A stretch of 64,000 nt of DNA from Pseudomonas sp. SLFW (GCF_009905615.1 NZ_JAAAKW010000013.1:62001-126000), one strand, 5' to 3'; counted from the stretch's first letter, positions 1 to 8,274 are shown. The notes: generated from the letters alone by a model not told the origin. Translations and numbers: made by a program.

Positions 1-432
1 GAAGAGCGTCGGCATCAGCGCAGTGAGAACGCTGATGATGCTGCGGTTTTGCGTACCCGTAAGCGCATGATTACGCTCCAGTGTGCCGTGTCGGGTGTAG
101 AAGCCGACATCGGTAATGGAAGGAAGCGCCGAGCCGTTGCGCAGGGTGTCAATCAGCAGATCCGTCATGCCGACAGAGGCAATCGAGCCACTTTCAGTGC
201 GTCGGGTGTAGAAGATCGCGTCCGGGTTTGACACATCCAGCCCAGTCTGCGGACGCGCCCGGTTCAACCCTTCGCGCAGTCGCTCAGAAGTCCATTCGCG
301 CAGGATCTGGCTTTGTGCGAGTACCTGCTGACAGCCGGAACTCGCTTCGGACAGCGCTGTCAGGTGTTGAGTGATTTCATCGAAGGTTTGAGAGGCAGCG
401 GGGGCGATTTTGGGATCAAGCACAGCATTCAT
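1..432 (-). CDS. Partial hypothetical protein, N-terminal 144 residues
   Basis: A minus-strand frame is open from an ATG at 432 to the window edge, so only the N-terminus is present. The start is supported by a GGAG ribosome binding site about 9 bases upstream. The fragment is hydrophilic, has no signal peptide and contains two similar short motifs, FYTRRTESGS and FYTRHGTLER, about 40 residues apart. I do not recognise the family with certainty. Large Pseudomonas toxin-like or effector-like proteins can start with such tracts, but that is only a guess. The neighbouring genes to the right are also unassigned, so this end of the window looks accessory. Confidence 0.75.
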   Translation of the reverse strand, partial: MNAVLDPKIAPAASQTFDEITQHLTALSEASSGCQQVLAQSQILREWTSERLREGLNRARPQTGLDVSNPDAIFYTRRTESGSIASVGMTDLLIDTLRNGSALPSITDVGFYTRHGTLERNHALTGTQNRSIISVLTALMPTLF

Positions 433-824
433 GAGTACAGCTCCAGAGTGGTTCGCTTACCCCCTCACGGCATCCAGCCGATTGGGAACACAGGTAAACG
501 ACGAAAGTGAGCGCCTATGATACGGGTTCATCCGTCCGAGGTAGCGGTACATATTTATATGATGCGCCCCTACGTTACGACGGCTTATGTGGGAACCGTC
601 CGACGGGAAGCCCGGAAAAATCACATTGTTGCCGCTTGGGTAAAACTGCATGTCGTAAACGACGATGTTTAAGCCATCGGGAAAAACTTATCATTCACTC
701 ACTTCGCGGCCACCCTGTCGCGAACCGGAAATCCCTCTTATTTCGTCTGACGGTTTTTTACCTCAGGCCTCTCAATGGATTTCCTGACGTAGATTTTCAA
801 GCTCCTGGATCTGACGTCATATTT
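433..824. other. Intergenic region without a convincing gene
   Basis: Together with the remnant and terminator that follow it, this is part of a 624-base stretch between the partial gene at the window edge and the secreted-protein gene. Open frames here have no ribosome binding site or plausible composition. The part near 440-560 must hold the promoter of the leftward gene, but I could not pick clear -35/-10 boxes. Confidence 0.5.
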
Positions 825-853
825 AGCCGCTGCGTTTGCAGCGGCTTTTTTTT
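825..853 (+). terminator. Strong rho-independent terminator with no intact gene before it
   Basis: A perfect 9-bp stem, AGCCGCTGC with GCAGCGGCT, has a GTTT loop and is followed by seven T. It points rightward, yet no intact rightward gene lies upstream within the window. It may be the end of a deleted gene or of a small RNA. Confidence 0.75.
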
Positions 854-1039
854 GGGCTGTCTATTTACGGTAGCGATGGCACTTTGTATGCAGCCGCGGC
901 GGACGCTCCATGGAATTCGGGTGCGATCAGAAATGCCTTACGGGATTATGAGCAGCAGTCCTACAAGATCATATGTTTAAAGGGTAGTTATCGGCGTGAT
1001 GTGGATTCCACGTTTACGGCCGATCTTGAGCACTTTTAA
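836..1039 (+). pseudogene. Possible 5'-truncated gene remnant
   Basis: The frame is open from 827 to a TAA at 1037-1039. Its first residues are the translated terminator arm, so it has no credible start. From about residue 10 the translation (YGSDGTLYAAAADAPW and onward, ending TADLEHF) has the composition of a real protein C-terminus with a helical NALRDYEQQ segment. It ends 17 bases before the secreted-protein gene, as if it had been the upstream gene of a small operon. I do not recognise the family. It could also be chance coding potential. Confidence 0.35.
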
Positions 1040-1056
1040 ATAAATGAGGTTTGATC

Positions 1057-1452
1057 ATGAATAATAAAAAAATTGCAGCTTTTATACTGGCATTGAGTCT
1101 GACTCATCTTGCAAGCACCGCCACAGCAGCACCGTCTTCTCAAGCATTTCCCTGCTTCAGGTACAGCAACCAGATGTCACCAGGCGTAGCGCAGCCCGGC
1201 GAGTACAAAGTGGTTCACAGCTATACCGTCAATTGCGGAACAACACTTCACAACATCACGTTGAGAACTCAACAGGGGTCGCTGCAGCCTGTGACAGTGG
1301 AACAGCTACAAGGCGGTGGCTGGGTCACTGTTGCAAGAGATGCACACGACCCGTCTGCCAAATGGGGCGGTGGCAGCTTTCGGGGGATTCTCGATAATCG
1401 TAATGGCAAAACACCTATCGCTTATCGCGGCAGTTTCTCTGTGCCGCTGTAA
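1057..1452 (+). CDS. Small secreted protein of unknown function
   Basis: 131 residues. The ATG at 1057 is chosen over the TTG at 1051 because a GAGG site sits 6-9 bases before it. Residues 1-25 form a signal peptide: Lys-rich start, hydrophobic stretch AAFILALSL, and an ATAAP cleavage region. The mature protein has two cysteines (in FPCFRY and VNCGTT) that could form a disulfide, and a beta-rich, Gly/Gln/Thr-rich body ending in SFSVPL, so it is probably exported to the periplasm or beyond. No family was recognised. It lies in the accessory left end of the window and converges on the next gene. Confidence 0.7.
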   Translation: MNNKKIAAFILALSLTHLASTATAAPSSQAFPCFRYSNQMSPGVAQPGEYKVVHSYTVNCGTTLHNITLRTQQGSLQPVTVEQLQGGGWVTVARDAHDPSAKWGGGSFRGILDNRNGKTPIAYRGSFSVPL

Positions 1453-1501
1453 GGGGCGCCAGAGCGGTGACGAACTCACCGCTCCGGCTTCATGATCTCG
1501 G

Positions 1502-2026
1502 TCATGTTCGGATGTTGACCAAGGACCTCTCGCGAGGCGTATTGCCATGTTCCTCAAGCGCAAGTGTGACCGACATGACCGTTTTCAGCTTGGTCAGCGT
1601 ATCGCTGGCAAACCCGTGCCCCTCCGATATGTGCTTATTGAGAAACCCGAGTTGACGCTCAAAGTAGTCATACATATCCACTTTCTTATCGAGGCTTATT
1701 TCATTTCCCTGCGCATCAAAATCCAGGTCAATGCCCGAAAGCCACCCCGACGTGCCGTAATCAATGATGCCCATGTCCACCAGCACGTTGCCAATTTCAC
1801 GCAATTTTCGGTTGGTCGTATTCCTGGGATCAAAACCTGACAGGTCCAGGTTGAAGCCCTTCAATTTCTCTTTATTGGAAATGCTCTCGTCAGCCCAGTA
1901 CTGTCTGACTTTTTGCTTGATACTTTCTTCCTGCTCCGAAGCACCTGATTGAGTCCGGAACCGGTTATCAGGAACGACGGCATAAGTACTGAGCCGGCGA
2001 TTTATCTCGGAAAAATTCTGAAGCAT
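1502..2026 (-). CDS. Hypothetical cytosolic protein, 174 residues
   Basis: The ATG at 2026 is preceded by GGAGG at an ideal distance, so this is a real gene. The product is acidic and hydrophilic and lacks signal peptide, membrane segments or cysteines. A middle segment (KLKGFNLDLSGF to RKLREIGNVLVDMGIIDYG) alternates short helices with DLSGFD/GIDLDFD turns, somewhat like type III-associated or EF-hand-like small proteins, but no motif is diagnostic. Base use is more AT-rich than the flanking core genes. A palindrome directly upstream of its ribosome binding site suggests its own control. Function unknown. Confidence 0.7.
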   Translation of the reverse strand: MLQNFSEINRRLSTYAVVPDNRFRTQSGASEQEESIKQKVRQYWADESISNKEKLKGFNLDLSGFDPRNTTNRKLREIGNVLVDMGIIDYGTSGWLSGIDLDFDAQGNEISLDKKVDMYDYFERQLGFLNKHISEGHGFASDTLTKLKTVMSVTLALEEHGNTPRERSLVNIRT

Positions 2027-2038
2027 TTTCGACCTCCA

Positions 2039-2067
2039 CGATAGGAACGATTACGTTCGTCCTATCG
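2039..2067 (-). promoter_or_regulatory. Inverted repeat upstream of the 174-residue gene
   Basis: CGATAGGA and TCCTATCG form 8-bp arms 13 bases apart, with a further ACG/CGT pairing inside. The element lies just upstream of the GGAGG site of the leftward gene at 1502-2026. It could be an operator or an mRNA hairpin. There is no T-run, so it is not a terminator for that gene. Confidence 0.35.
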
Positions 2068-2211
2068 GGGGCGCGGACCCAGGCTTGAGGCAAAAAACCT
2101 GAAGACGGAATCATTGCCTTATAAAGAGACCCTTCCTACAAATAAGCCAATAATCGCCCTACAAAATTGACCCGTTCCACTCCCCCGAAACGGTCACGGC
2201 CAGCTTCGACT

Positions 2212-3123
2212 TCAACCCGCAAACTTCTGCAGATTCGCCATCATTTCCTTCAGCGCTTCAACGTTGTCGCCAGGATGTGCCGCGTCGGTGAAGTCGTTGA
2301 TGGTGTTCCATTGCGCGGCGACATCCTCTGGCGAGAACCCTGCCCTTGGGTCGAACCCGGCGCCAATGCTGCGTTCCCAGCGGACCTTGCCTATCCAGCC
2401 GCCTCCGACTTCATATAATCCGGCGCTCTCTTGGCAGTGTTCACTGCCTAGGTACACCACCAATGGGCTGACGAGTTCAGGCTTGAGAAGCTCGAAGACG
2501 CTGGCCGGGATCAGCCCTTCGGTCATTCTCGTGCCGCCGGTCGGTGCGATGGCGTTGACCAGTATGTTGTTCTTGCGCCCTTCCAGCGCCAGTGTGCGGG
2601 TCAGGCCGTAGAGGCCGAGCTTGGCCATGCCGTAGTTGGATTGGCCGAAGTTGCCGTAGATCCCGGATGTGGACGAGGTGAAGATGACCCGCCCGTAGTT
2701 CTGCTCGCGCAGATGGGACCAGGCGGCATGGGTCACTTTGTAGGCGCCTTCGACGTGGACCCGGTAAACCAGCTCCCAATCGGCGTCTTCCATTTTGGCG
2801 AAACTCTTGTCGCGCAGAATCCCCGCGTTGTTCACCACGACGTCTACGCGACCGAACGCATCCAGCGCGTTTTGGACGATCTTGTCGCCATCGGTCACAG
2901 AATCATGATTGGCCACTGCCTGGCCGCCCGCTTCGCGAATTTCCGCCACGACGCGGTCGGCTGCCGACGCATTGGCGCCTTCACCATGGGCCGAACCGCC
3001 CAGGTCATTCACCACCACTCGCGCCCCGTGGCGGGCGAACAGCAAGGCGTGGGCCCGCCCAAGCCCGCCGCCAGCACCCGTGACGATGACCACTTTGTCT
3101 TCGAAACGTATGGACTCACTCAT
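2212..3123 (-). CDS. SDR-family dehydrogenase, MFE-2 / hydroxyacyl-CoA dehydrogenase type
   Basis: 303 residues, NAD(P)-dependent short-chain dehydrogenase. The start at 3123 has GGGGAG 7 bases upstream and gives the usual N-terminus ending in DKVVIVTGAGGGLG, the TGxxxGxG dinucleotide site at residues 15-22. NNAG is present, followed by catalytic Ser in TSSTSG and the YGMAK (YxxxK) motif. The insert VVVNDLGGSAHGEG after the second strand is typical of the bacterial relatives of the (3R)-hydroxyacyl-CoA dehydrogenase domain of peroxisomal MFE-2. Such proteins usually act on acyl-CoA or steroid-like substrates. It is the last gene of a leftward set with the hydrolase and the class II aldolase; the substrate is not deducible. 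Confidence 0.88.
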   Translation of the reverse strand: MSESIRFEDKVVIVTGAGGGLGRAHALLFARHGARVVVNDLGGSAHGEGANASAADRVVAEIREAGGQAVANHDSVTDGDKIVQNALDAFGRVDVVVNNAGILRDKSFAKMEDADWELVYRVHVEGAYKVTHAAWSHLREQNYGRVIFTSSTSGIYGNFGQSNYGMAKLGLYGLTRTLALEGRKNNILVNAIAPTGGTRMTEGLIPASVFELLKPELVSPLVVYLGSEHCQESAGLYEVGGGWIGKVRWERSIGAGFDPRAGFSPEDVAAQWNTINDFTDAAHPGDNVEALKEMMANLQKFAG

Positions 3124-3243
3124 GCCGCACTCCCCACCGATGAGGCACGCACTCGATTCCGTGAAGTCCGCGCCAATCAGCTGGGGCGTTCGAGGGCGTG
3201 CGAAACAGTCATGGAGTGTCAACCAGTCGCTGGCGGGTCACAA

Positions 3244-4218
3244 TCAATACGAGCCGTTCTGAATGGTGCTCGATAACACAAAGGGATGATTGGCAGGCTT
3301 GCTGTTCTGGATCGCCAGCGGCACGACAATTGGAGGTCTGAAGTCAGCGGCTGAAGCGCGAAACGCCTCGTAGCAGCTCAAGACACGTGCGGGAGCCTCC
3401 GTCTGGGGGTAGCGGCCCACATCCGGCAGCAAGATGGTGTCCGGGTTGGGAATCAGCTCACGATAGCGCTCCACCATATGGCGCCCGGAAATCGGGTCGG
3501 CGGCGCCGTTGATAAAGCGCATTGGCACTAGATTGCGCTGCATCGCCTGCACCCAACGGTCGCGCAGCTCTACGCGTTCGGGGAGGTAATTGATCAGGCG
3601 ATACAGCATGTGATGGCCTCGGCCAGCTGAAATCAGGCTCCAGAAATCATCCAGTTCGCTTTCACTGGGGCGGGTGTCGGGCCCGAATGTCCGACTGAAG
3701 TCGTGGTCCAGGCTGTTGCGGTCGAACAGCCGCCCCACCACCCAGCCCAAGCGGCCAAGCAGCATTTTCTGCACCCGGCACGGTCGATACGCCTCCGGAA
3801 ACAGGCCGCCGTTGAGAAACGCGCAACTGCCCATGTCAAACCGCCCCTCGGCATGCCGCGCCAAGAGTTCCTGGGCGACGCTGTCACCGTAGTCATGGGC
3901 GAGGATGTGCACCGGCTGGCTCACCTCCAGATGGCCGAGCAACGCCTGCTGAAGATCCGCTTGCTCAATAAGGCTGTACACATGATTCCGAGGTTTGGCG
4001 GAGTCGCCAAATCCCAGCATGTCGCAGGCGATGACCCGGTAGCGGCGGGCCAGCGGCTGCCACAAGTAGTGCCAATCCCAACTTGCCGTAGGAAAACCGT
4101 GGATCAGCAGTAAGGGCTCGCCCTGCCCGGCCGCCCAATAGCGAATGCGATGGCCGCGAAACACGAAGTCGTTGCCTCGTCTGCGCCAGACGCTGAGGGG
4201 GATTTCCGAGAGACACAT
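3244..4218 (-). CDS. Alpha/beta hydrolase of the epoxide hydrolase / haloalkane dehalogenase group, catalytic His replaced
   Basis: 324 residues. The start at 4218 overlaps the stop of the upstream aldolase gene as TAATG; an ATG at 4242 is the alternative. HGFPTASWDW carries the HGxP oxyanion motif, and AHDYGDSV has Asp at the nucleophile elbow, as in epoxide hydrolases and haloalkane dehalogenases. The C-terminal motif that normally reads GHYPQxEAP reads VGRYPQTEAP here: the codon is CGC, so Arg stands where the catalytic His is expected. The enzyme may be inactive, use another base, or bind rather than turn over a ligand. It is translationally coupled to the aldolase-like gene. Confidence 0.85.
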   Translation of the reverse strand: MCLSEIPLSVWRRRGNDFVFRGHRIRYWAAGQGEPLLLIHGFPTASWDWHYLWQPLARRYRVIACDMLGFGDSAKPRNHVYSLIEQADLQQALLGHLEVSQPVHILAHDYGDSVAQELLARHAEGRFDMGSCAFLNGGLFPEAYRPCRVQKMLLGRLGWVVGRLFDRNSLDHDFSRTFGPDTRPSESELDDFWSLISAGRGHHMLYRLINYLPERVELRDRWVQAMQRNLVPMRFINGAADPISGRHMVERYRELIPNPDTILLPDVGRYPQTEAPARVLSCYEAFRASAADFRPPIVVPLAIQNSKPANHPFVLSSTIQNGSY

Positions 4219-5018
4219 TACTGCGCGTATCCCGGAGAGCATTGATCGAGTTTGCGCAACAAGGCAGGCCAGGCCAATTTGCCCCCCATGCCCTCGGCGC
4301 TGCGCGTTACGCCGGCGACCATCGCCTTCGCGCCTGCGAGAATCTGTCCGTCGATAGGGATCAGTTCGGCCCCGCCACCTTGGGCGAGCACCTGAATCTC
4401 ACAGGCCCGCTGAAAGGTGAACATCATCAGAAAGGTGTCCGCGATGCTGGAGGCGCAGGTCAAAAGCCCATGATTATTGAGCATCAGGAAATTGGAGGGC
4501 CCCAGGTCCGCCTGCAGACGGGCCTTCTCATCATGGTTTAGCGCAACGCCTTCATACCCGTGATAGGCCAGGCTCGACAGCACAAAGAGCGATTGCTGGC
4601 TGATCGGCAACACGCCTTGTTTCTGCGCGGACACCGCCACACCTGCCGCCGTGTGGGTGTGCATGACGCACATCACGTCATGACGCACTTCATGCACGGC
4701 GCTGTGGATGGTATAGCCCGCCGGGTTGATGTCGTAGGGGCTGTCCATGAGTTTCTTGCCCGACTGATCGACTTTGACCAGGCTGGACGCCGTCATCTCG
4801 TGAAACATCATCCCGTAGGGGTTGATCAGAAAATCTTCGGTGCCGGGCACCTTGGCCGAGATGTGAGTAAAAATCAGATCATCCCAACCGTGAAGGGCTA
4901 CTAGCCGGTAGCACGCTGCAAGGTCTACGCGAGCCTGCCACTCTTCGGGGCTGACCCGCTCTTTGACGCTGGGGTGGATGTGGCTCACGCCATCGGCGGC
5001 TACTTGGGCGACTTTCAC
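4218..5018 (-). CDS. Class II aldolase/adducin family protein
   Basis: 266 residues. The family binds a divalent metal and performs retro-aldol or related chemistry on sugar phosphates or small hydroxy acids. The metal ligands are visible as MHTHT near residue 118 and NNHG near residue 182, with the usual FTHIS and HSAVH segments. The N-terminal extension and C-terminal SxxxM region resemble the widespread proteobacterial class II aldolase/adducin subgroup of unknown substrate found in catabolic clusters. It is the first gene of the leftward unit and is coupled by TAATG to the alpha/beta hydrolase. Its physiological substrate cannot be inferred. Confidence 0.88.
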   Translation of the reverse strand: MKVAQVAADGVSHIHPSVKERVSPEEWQARVDLAACYRLVALHGWDDLIFTHISAKVPGTEDFLINPYGMMFHEMTASSLVKVDQSGKKLMDSPYDINPAGYTIHSAVHEVRHDVMCVMHTHTAAGVAVSAQKQGVLPISQQSLFVLSSLAYHGYEGVALNHDEKARLQADLGPSNFLMLNNHGLLTCASSIADTFLMMFTFQRACEIQVLAQGGGAELIPIDGQILAGAKAMVAGVTRSAEGMGGKLAWPALLRKLDQCSPGYAQ

Positions 5019-5156
5019 GATCAGCGTTCCTCGGCGGTTATTCTGCTCTAATGGATCAGCAGTCTAGTCAGACCGGGAACAAGCGGTACTTGCCTTCGCA
5101 GCCACGTTAGTGGCCCGGCGAGTCAGAGGCGCTGCGATGGCTCTAGCGCAAAGCTT

Positions 5157-5843
5157 TCAGAGCATCCAAACCAGCAAGGGCGCCGCTAAGAGATTGAGAA
5201 TGCCGGTGAGCACCATGACCAGTCCGGCCACGGAGCCCTCCTCACCCCCCACCTCCCGAGCGCGACTCACGCCAGCACCATGCGCGCCCACGCCAAACAG
5301 CGCGCCACGGGCCAATGAAGTGCGTAGCGGCAGCCATTTGAGAAGCACGCCACCCAATGCCGCGCCGAAGACACCGGTGCACATCACAAATACAGCGGTC
5401 AGTTCCGGTACGCCACCCAAGTCGTGTGCGAGGGGCATCGCAAAAGGCGTGGTGATCGAACGAGGAACCAACGACATCACCACCGAGGTGTCCAGAGCCA
5501 TGACCCTGGAAAGCCCGAACGAACTGGCAATCGAGGCAGCACTTCCCGCCAACATGCCAATGAGCAAGGCGGGCCAGTGCCGGGCGAGCAACGCACGCTG
5601 CTGCCAGATCGGCACGGCGAACGCCACGGTGACCGGGCCGAGCACCAGCATCAACCAATGGGTGTTGGTGGAGTATTCGGCGTAGCCTGTGTGCATGGGC
5701 GCAGCAATGGCCAGTAGAACCGTAGGAACAAGGATCAGCGGCGACAGCAAATACCGACCGGTCCGACGGTACAGCCAGCGACTGCTGACATACGCGGTCA
5801 CCGTGATCAGCAGCCAGAAGATCGGCATTGGCTCAAAAGTCAT
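5157..5843 (-). CDS. LrgB/CidB family inner-membrane protein
   Basis: 228 residues, almost wholly hydrophobic with about six or seven membrane segments. The conserved family segments RSITTPFAMPLA and the Gly-rich HGAGVSRARE region match LrgB/CidB/YohK. Members work with the small LrgA/CidA partner in holin-like control of murein hydrolase export, and in several bacteria in pyruvate or glycolate transport. The ATG overlaps the end of the upstream lrgA-like gene by four bases (ATGA), so the two are translationally coupled. CidB-type or LrgB-type naming cannot be decided from sequence alone. Confidence 0.9.
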   Translation of the reverse strand: MTFEPMPIFWLLITVTAYVSSRWLYRRTGRYLLSPLILVPTVLLAIAAPMHTGYAEYSTNTHWLMLVLGPVTVAFAVPIWQQRALLARHWPALLIGMLAGSAASIASSFGLSRVMALDTSVVMSLVPRSITTPFAMPLAHDLGGVPELTAVFVMCTGVFGAALGGVLLKWLPLRTSLARGALFGVGAHGAGVSRAREVGGEEGSVAGLVMVLTGILNLLAAPLLVWML

Positions 5844-6235
5844 GCCCCGCCCTCCGCAGTTCGGTCCTTCAGGCGACAGACCACTTCAACCGTGCAAGCG
5901 GTGACCAGCATGACCATCAACGTACTGCACCCAATCACCAGCATGATGCGCCAGCCTTCGTGACGGACCAGCGCGCCATAGTCCAGCAGGCTCATCAACG
6001 GAGGAATGAAGAACAGCAACATCTCGGCCAGCAACAGGCCCGCACCGGTTTGCAAGGTAGCGGGGTTGAGTACGCCGCTGGCGAACACCACCAGCAACAG
6101 CCCGAGGCCGACAACTCCACCTGGGATGGGGAGGTTAAGCCACAACACGATCTCGCAACCCACTTGGTAAATCGCGATCAAGGCAACAAGTTCGCCCACC
6201 AGCCGTGCGAGTCGAGACAATCGTTTCATGGTCAT
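5840..6235 (-). CDS. CidA/LrgA family holin-like protein
   Basis: 131 residues with four membrane segments. The conserved motifs LPIPGGVVG and FFIPPLMSLLDYG identify CidA/LrgA. The likely start is 6235 after GAGGGCAGG, with an in-frame ATG two codons later at 6229 that has better spacing from that site. Together with the overlapping LrgB partner it should form an inner-membrane complex that influences lysis or export of small carboxylates. The pair is divergent from a LysR regulator, the arrangement in which the regulator usually controls the pair in response to acidic or acetate/pyruvate metabolism. Confidence 0.9.
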   Translation of the reverse strand: MTMKRLSRLARLVGELVALIAIYQVGCEIVLWLNLPIPGGVVGLGLLLVVFASGVLNPATLQTGAGLLLAEMLLFFIPPLMSLLDYGALVRHEGWRIMLVIGCSTLMVMLVTACTVEVVCRLKDRTAEGGA

Positions 6236-6370
6236 CCTGCCCTCTGAGGGCTCCAGTTTAACGATTCACTTAACATCCCAAAAACGAATTGTAAGACTTT
6301 TAGCGATTCCAATATGGAATCGCATCATTCACACTGTCGGCATATCTCATCCCGAAAGACAGTACTCAAC

Positions 6371-7243
6371 GTGGAATTCAAACAGCTTCGCAGCTTTATT
6401 GAGGTGGTGCGGGAAGGCGGTTTCACCCAGGCCGCCCGGACACTGTTCATCAGTCAGTCAGCGGTGAGTAAACAGGTTGCACAACTGGAAGAAAGCCTGG
6501 GGGTCAGCTTGCTGGATCGCCAAGGGTCACAGGTCAACCTGACCGCCGCCGGTAAAGTCGTGCTGCACCGGGCTGAAGAGATGCTCATCCTGCGTAACGG
6601 CCTGCTGCGAGAGCTGGATGACCTCAGCAATCTGGCACGCGGTGAGTTGCGCCTCGGCCTGCCGATGCTGGGCAGTGACACGCTGTTCGCCAAAGCTTTC
6701 GCTGAATACCGGCGGCTTTACCCCAATGTCACCATTCATTTGCTCGAAGACGGCAGTCGCGCCATCGAGCGGGCTGTGATGACGGGCGATCTGGAGATCG
6801 GTGCGAGCCTGACCCCCGATGACCCGATGTTCGCCTCACAGCCGTTCTGCGACGAGCCCATGGATGCCCTACTCCCGATCAATCACCCACTGGCGCATCT
6901 AAAGGAAGTGGAATTGAGCCAGCTAGCCGACACACCCTTTCTGTTGTATCAACGTAGCTTCGTGCTTAACGATCGGCTGCTGCAGGCGTGTAAGCAAGAA
7001 GGTTTCACCCCCAAAGAAGGCGGGCGCAGCGGACAGGCAGACTTCCTCGTCGCGCTGGTCGCGGCAGGGCAAGGCGTCGTGCTGCTGCCGCAGGTCGTCG
7101 CGCGAGCGCTGGTGCGGCCGGGTGTGGCTCGTCTCACCTTGAAAGCACCTGAAAGCTTGCGCTGGGACATCGCCTTCATTTGGCGTGAAGGCGCATACCT
7201 GTCCAAAGCCGCTCAGGCGTGGCTGGCGCTGATGCGCAAGTAA
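6371..7243 (+). CDS. LysR-family regulator divergent from cidAB-like genes
   Basis: 290 residues. The GTG at 6371 gives the canonical LysR start EFKQLRSFIEVVREGG; the frame extends further upstream but those residues do not fit the family. The winged HTH spans residues 1-60 (FTQAARTLFISQSAVSKQVAQ region), followed by a LysR substrate-binding domain (LRLGLPMLGSDTLF). No strong ribosome binding site precedes the GTG. The position, 135 bases from the divergent lrgA-like start, suggests a CidR-type activator of that operon, with the intergenic region as its operator. This is inference from context and family habit. Confidence 0.9.
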   Translation: MEFKQLRSFIEVVREGGFTQAARTLFISQSAVSKQVAQLEESLGVSLLDRQGSQVNLTAAGKVVLHRAEEMLILRNGLLRELDDLSNLARGELRLGLPMLGSDTLFAKAFAEYRRLYPNVTIHLLEDGSRAIERAVMTGDLEIGASLTPDDPMFASQPFCDEPMDALLPINHPLAHLKEVELSQLADTPFLLYQRSFVLNDRLLQACKQEGFTPKEGGRSGQADFLVALVAAGQGVVLLPQVVARALVRPGVARLTLKAPESLRWDIAFIWREGAYLSKAAQAWLALMRK

Positions 7244-7272
7244 GCCGCAACGCTTCGGCGCCGACTGACGGG

Positions 7273-7728
7273 TCAGGCGCCGAGCTTTTCGAGGAACTCC
7301 GCGAGCCACGGCTCGGCATCGCTTTCCGGCGTCACGGTTTCGCTGGCATCCAGGCGCAGCATGTCCTGCACTTCGCGAATACCCACTTCCATGAACAGTG
7401 CGCGCAACTGTTCGCCACCGCCGCAGAACGTGTCGCCATAGCTTGCGTCGCCCAGACCAATGACGCCGCCAGGCAGGCCGCGCCAGGCTGCGGGCAGCAC
7501 GTCACGGATCTGCGAGTACAGCGGCTGAATGTTGTCAGGGAGTTCACCCAGGCCCGTGGTGGATGTCACGGCCAGAAACGCTTCGGGGGCAAATGCCTGA
7601 AGATCGGCCAACGTCGCGCGCGGGTTGAAGAACACTGCATGGCCGGCCTTTTGGATAATCTGCTGGGCGTGTCGGGCGACTTCTTCGGCAGAGCCGTACA
7701 CCGAGCCCGAAACAATGGCGACTTTCAT
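7273..7728 (-). CDS. Flavodoxin, MioC-like
   Basis: 151 residues. The start at 7728 is supported by AGGA and gives KVAIVSGSVYGSAEE, the FMN phosphate-binding loop (SGSxxGxAE type). Further flavodoxin signatures are TSTTGLGELPDN and GLGDASYGDTFCGGG, which hold the isoalloxazine ring. Short-chain flavodoxins of this kind carry one-electron transfer in the cytoplasm. It is divergent from the LOV photoreceptor gene, sharing a 99-base promoter region, and ends convergently with the LysR gene. Whether it donates electrons to flavoproteins of the light-responsive cluster is open. Confidence 0.9.
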   Translation of the reverse strand: MKVAIVSGSVYGSAEEVARHAQQIIQKAGHAVFFNPRATLADLQAFAPEAFLAVTSTTGLGELPDNIQPLYSQIRDVLPAAWRGLPGGVIGLGDASYGDTFCGGGEQLRALFMEVGIREVQDMLRLDASETVTPESDAEPWLAEFLEKLGA

Positions 7729-7827
7729 TGTGTGATCCTGTGACTGATTGAAATCGTGCGGCATTATGCCCCAGTCGAGCGCAATGTCTTAGAATGCGCC
7801 CTTTGCGCAATCGCACGGAGGCTGTGG

Positions 7828-8274
7828 GTGATCAACGCAAAGCTGATGCAATTGGCGATCGACGCCTTGATCGACGGGATTGTGATCGCCGAGCATGAGG
7901 GTGACGACAACATCCTTATATATGCCAACAAGGCGTTCGAACGGCTGACCGGATTCAGCGCCGATGAGGTGCTCTATCAGGATTGCCGCCTGTTGCAGGG
8001 TGACGACCGCGATCAGTTCGCGCGCCGGGCCATCCGCGAAGCCCTGAAAAATGGGCATCCATGCCGCCAGATCTTGCGCAATTACCGCAAGGACGGCAGT
8101 GCGTTCTGGAATGAGCTGTCGATCACGCCGATCTACAACGACGCTGAAAAACTGATGTATTACATTGGCATACAGAAGGACGTGACCGACCACGTTCAGA
8201 CGCAACAAAAAGTTGTCGAATTAGAGGCAGAACTGGCGCAAGCTCGCTTGGAAATAGCGGCGCTAAAGCGGTAA
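7828..8274 (+). CDS. Short LOV-domain blue-light photoreceptor
   Basis: 148 residues starting at GTG 7828, with GGAGG 7 bases upstream. The frame is open further up, but this start gives INAKLMQLAIDALIDGIV, matching the N-terminus of the P. putida short LOV proteins PpSB1/PpSB2 as I know them. A single PAS/LOV core holds the photoactive Cys53 in YQDCRLLQGDDRD, the flavin contacts NYRKDGSAFWNELS, and the GIQKDVT strand. A C-terminal coiled-coil helix (residues 125-148) replaces any output domain. FMN binds and forms a cysteinyl adduct in blue light; signalling is through dimer rearrangement or a partner. It lies convergent to the LitR-type regulator, one gene away. Confidence 0.95.
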   Translation: MINAKLMQLAIDALIDGIVIAEHEGDDNILIYANKAFERLTGFSADEVLYQDCRLLQGDDRDQFARRAIREALKNGHPCRQILRNYRKDGSAFWNELSITPIYNDAEKLMYYIGIQKDVTDHVQTQQKVVELEAELAQARLEIAALKR

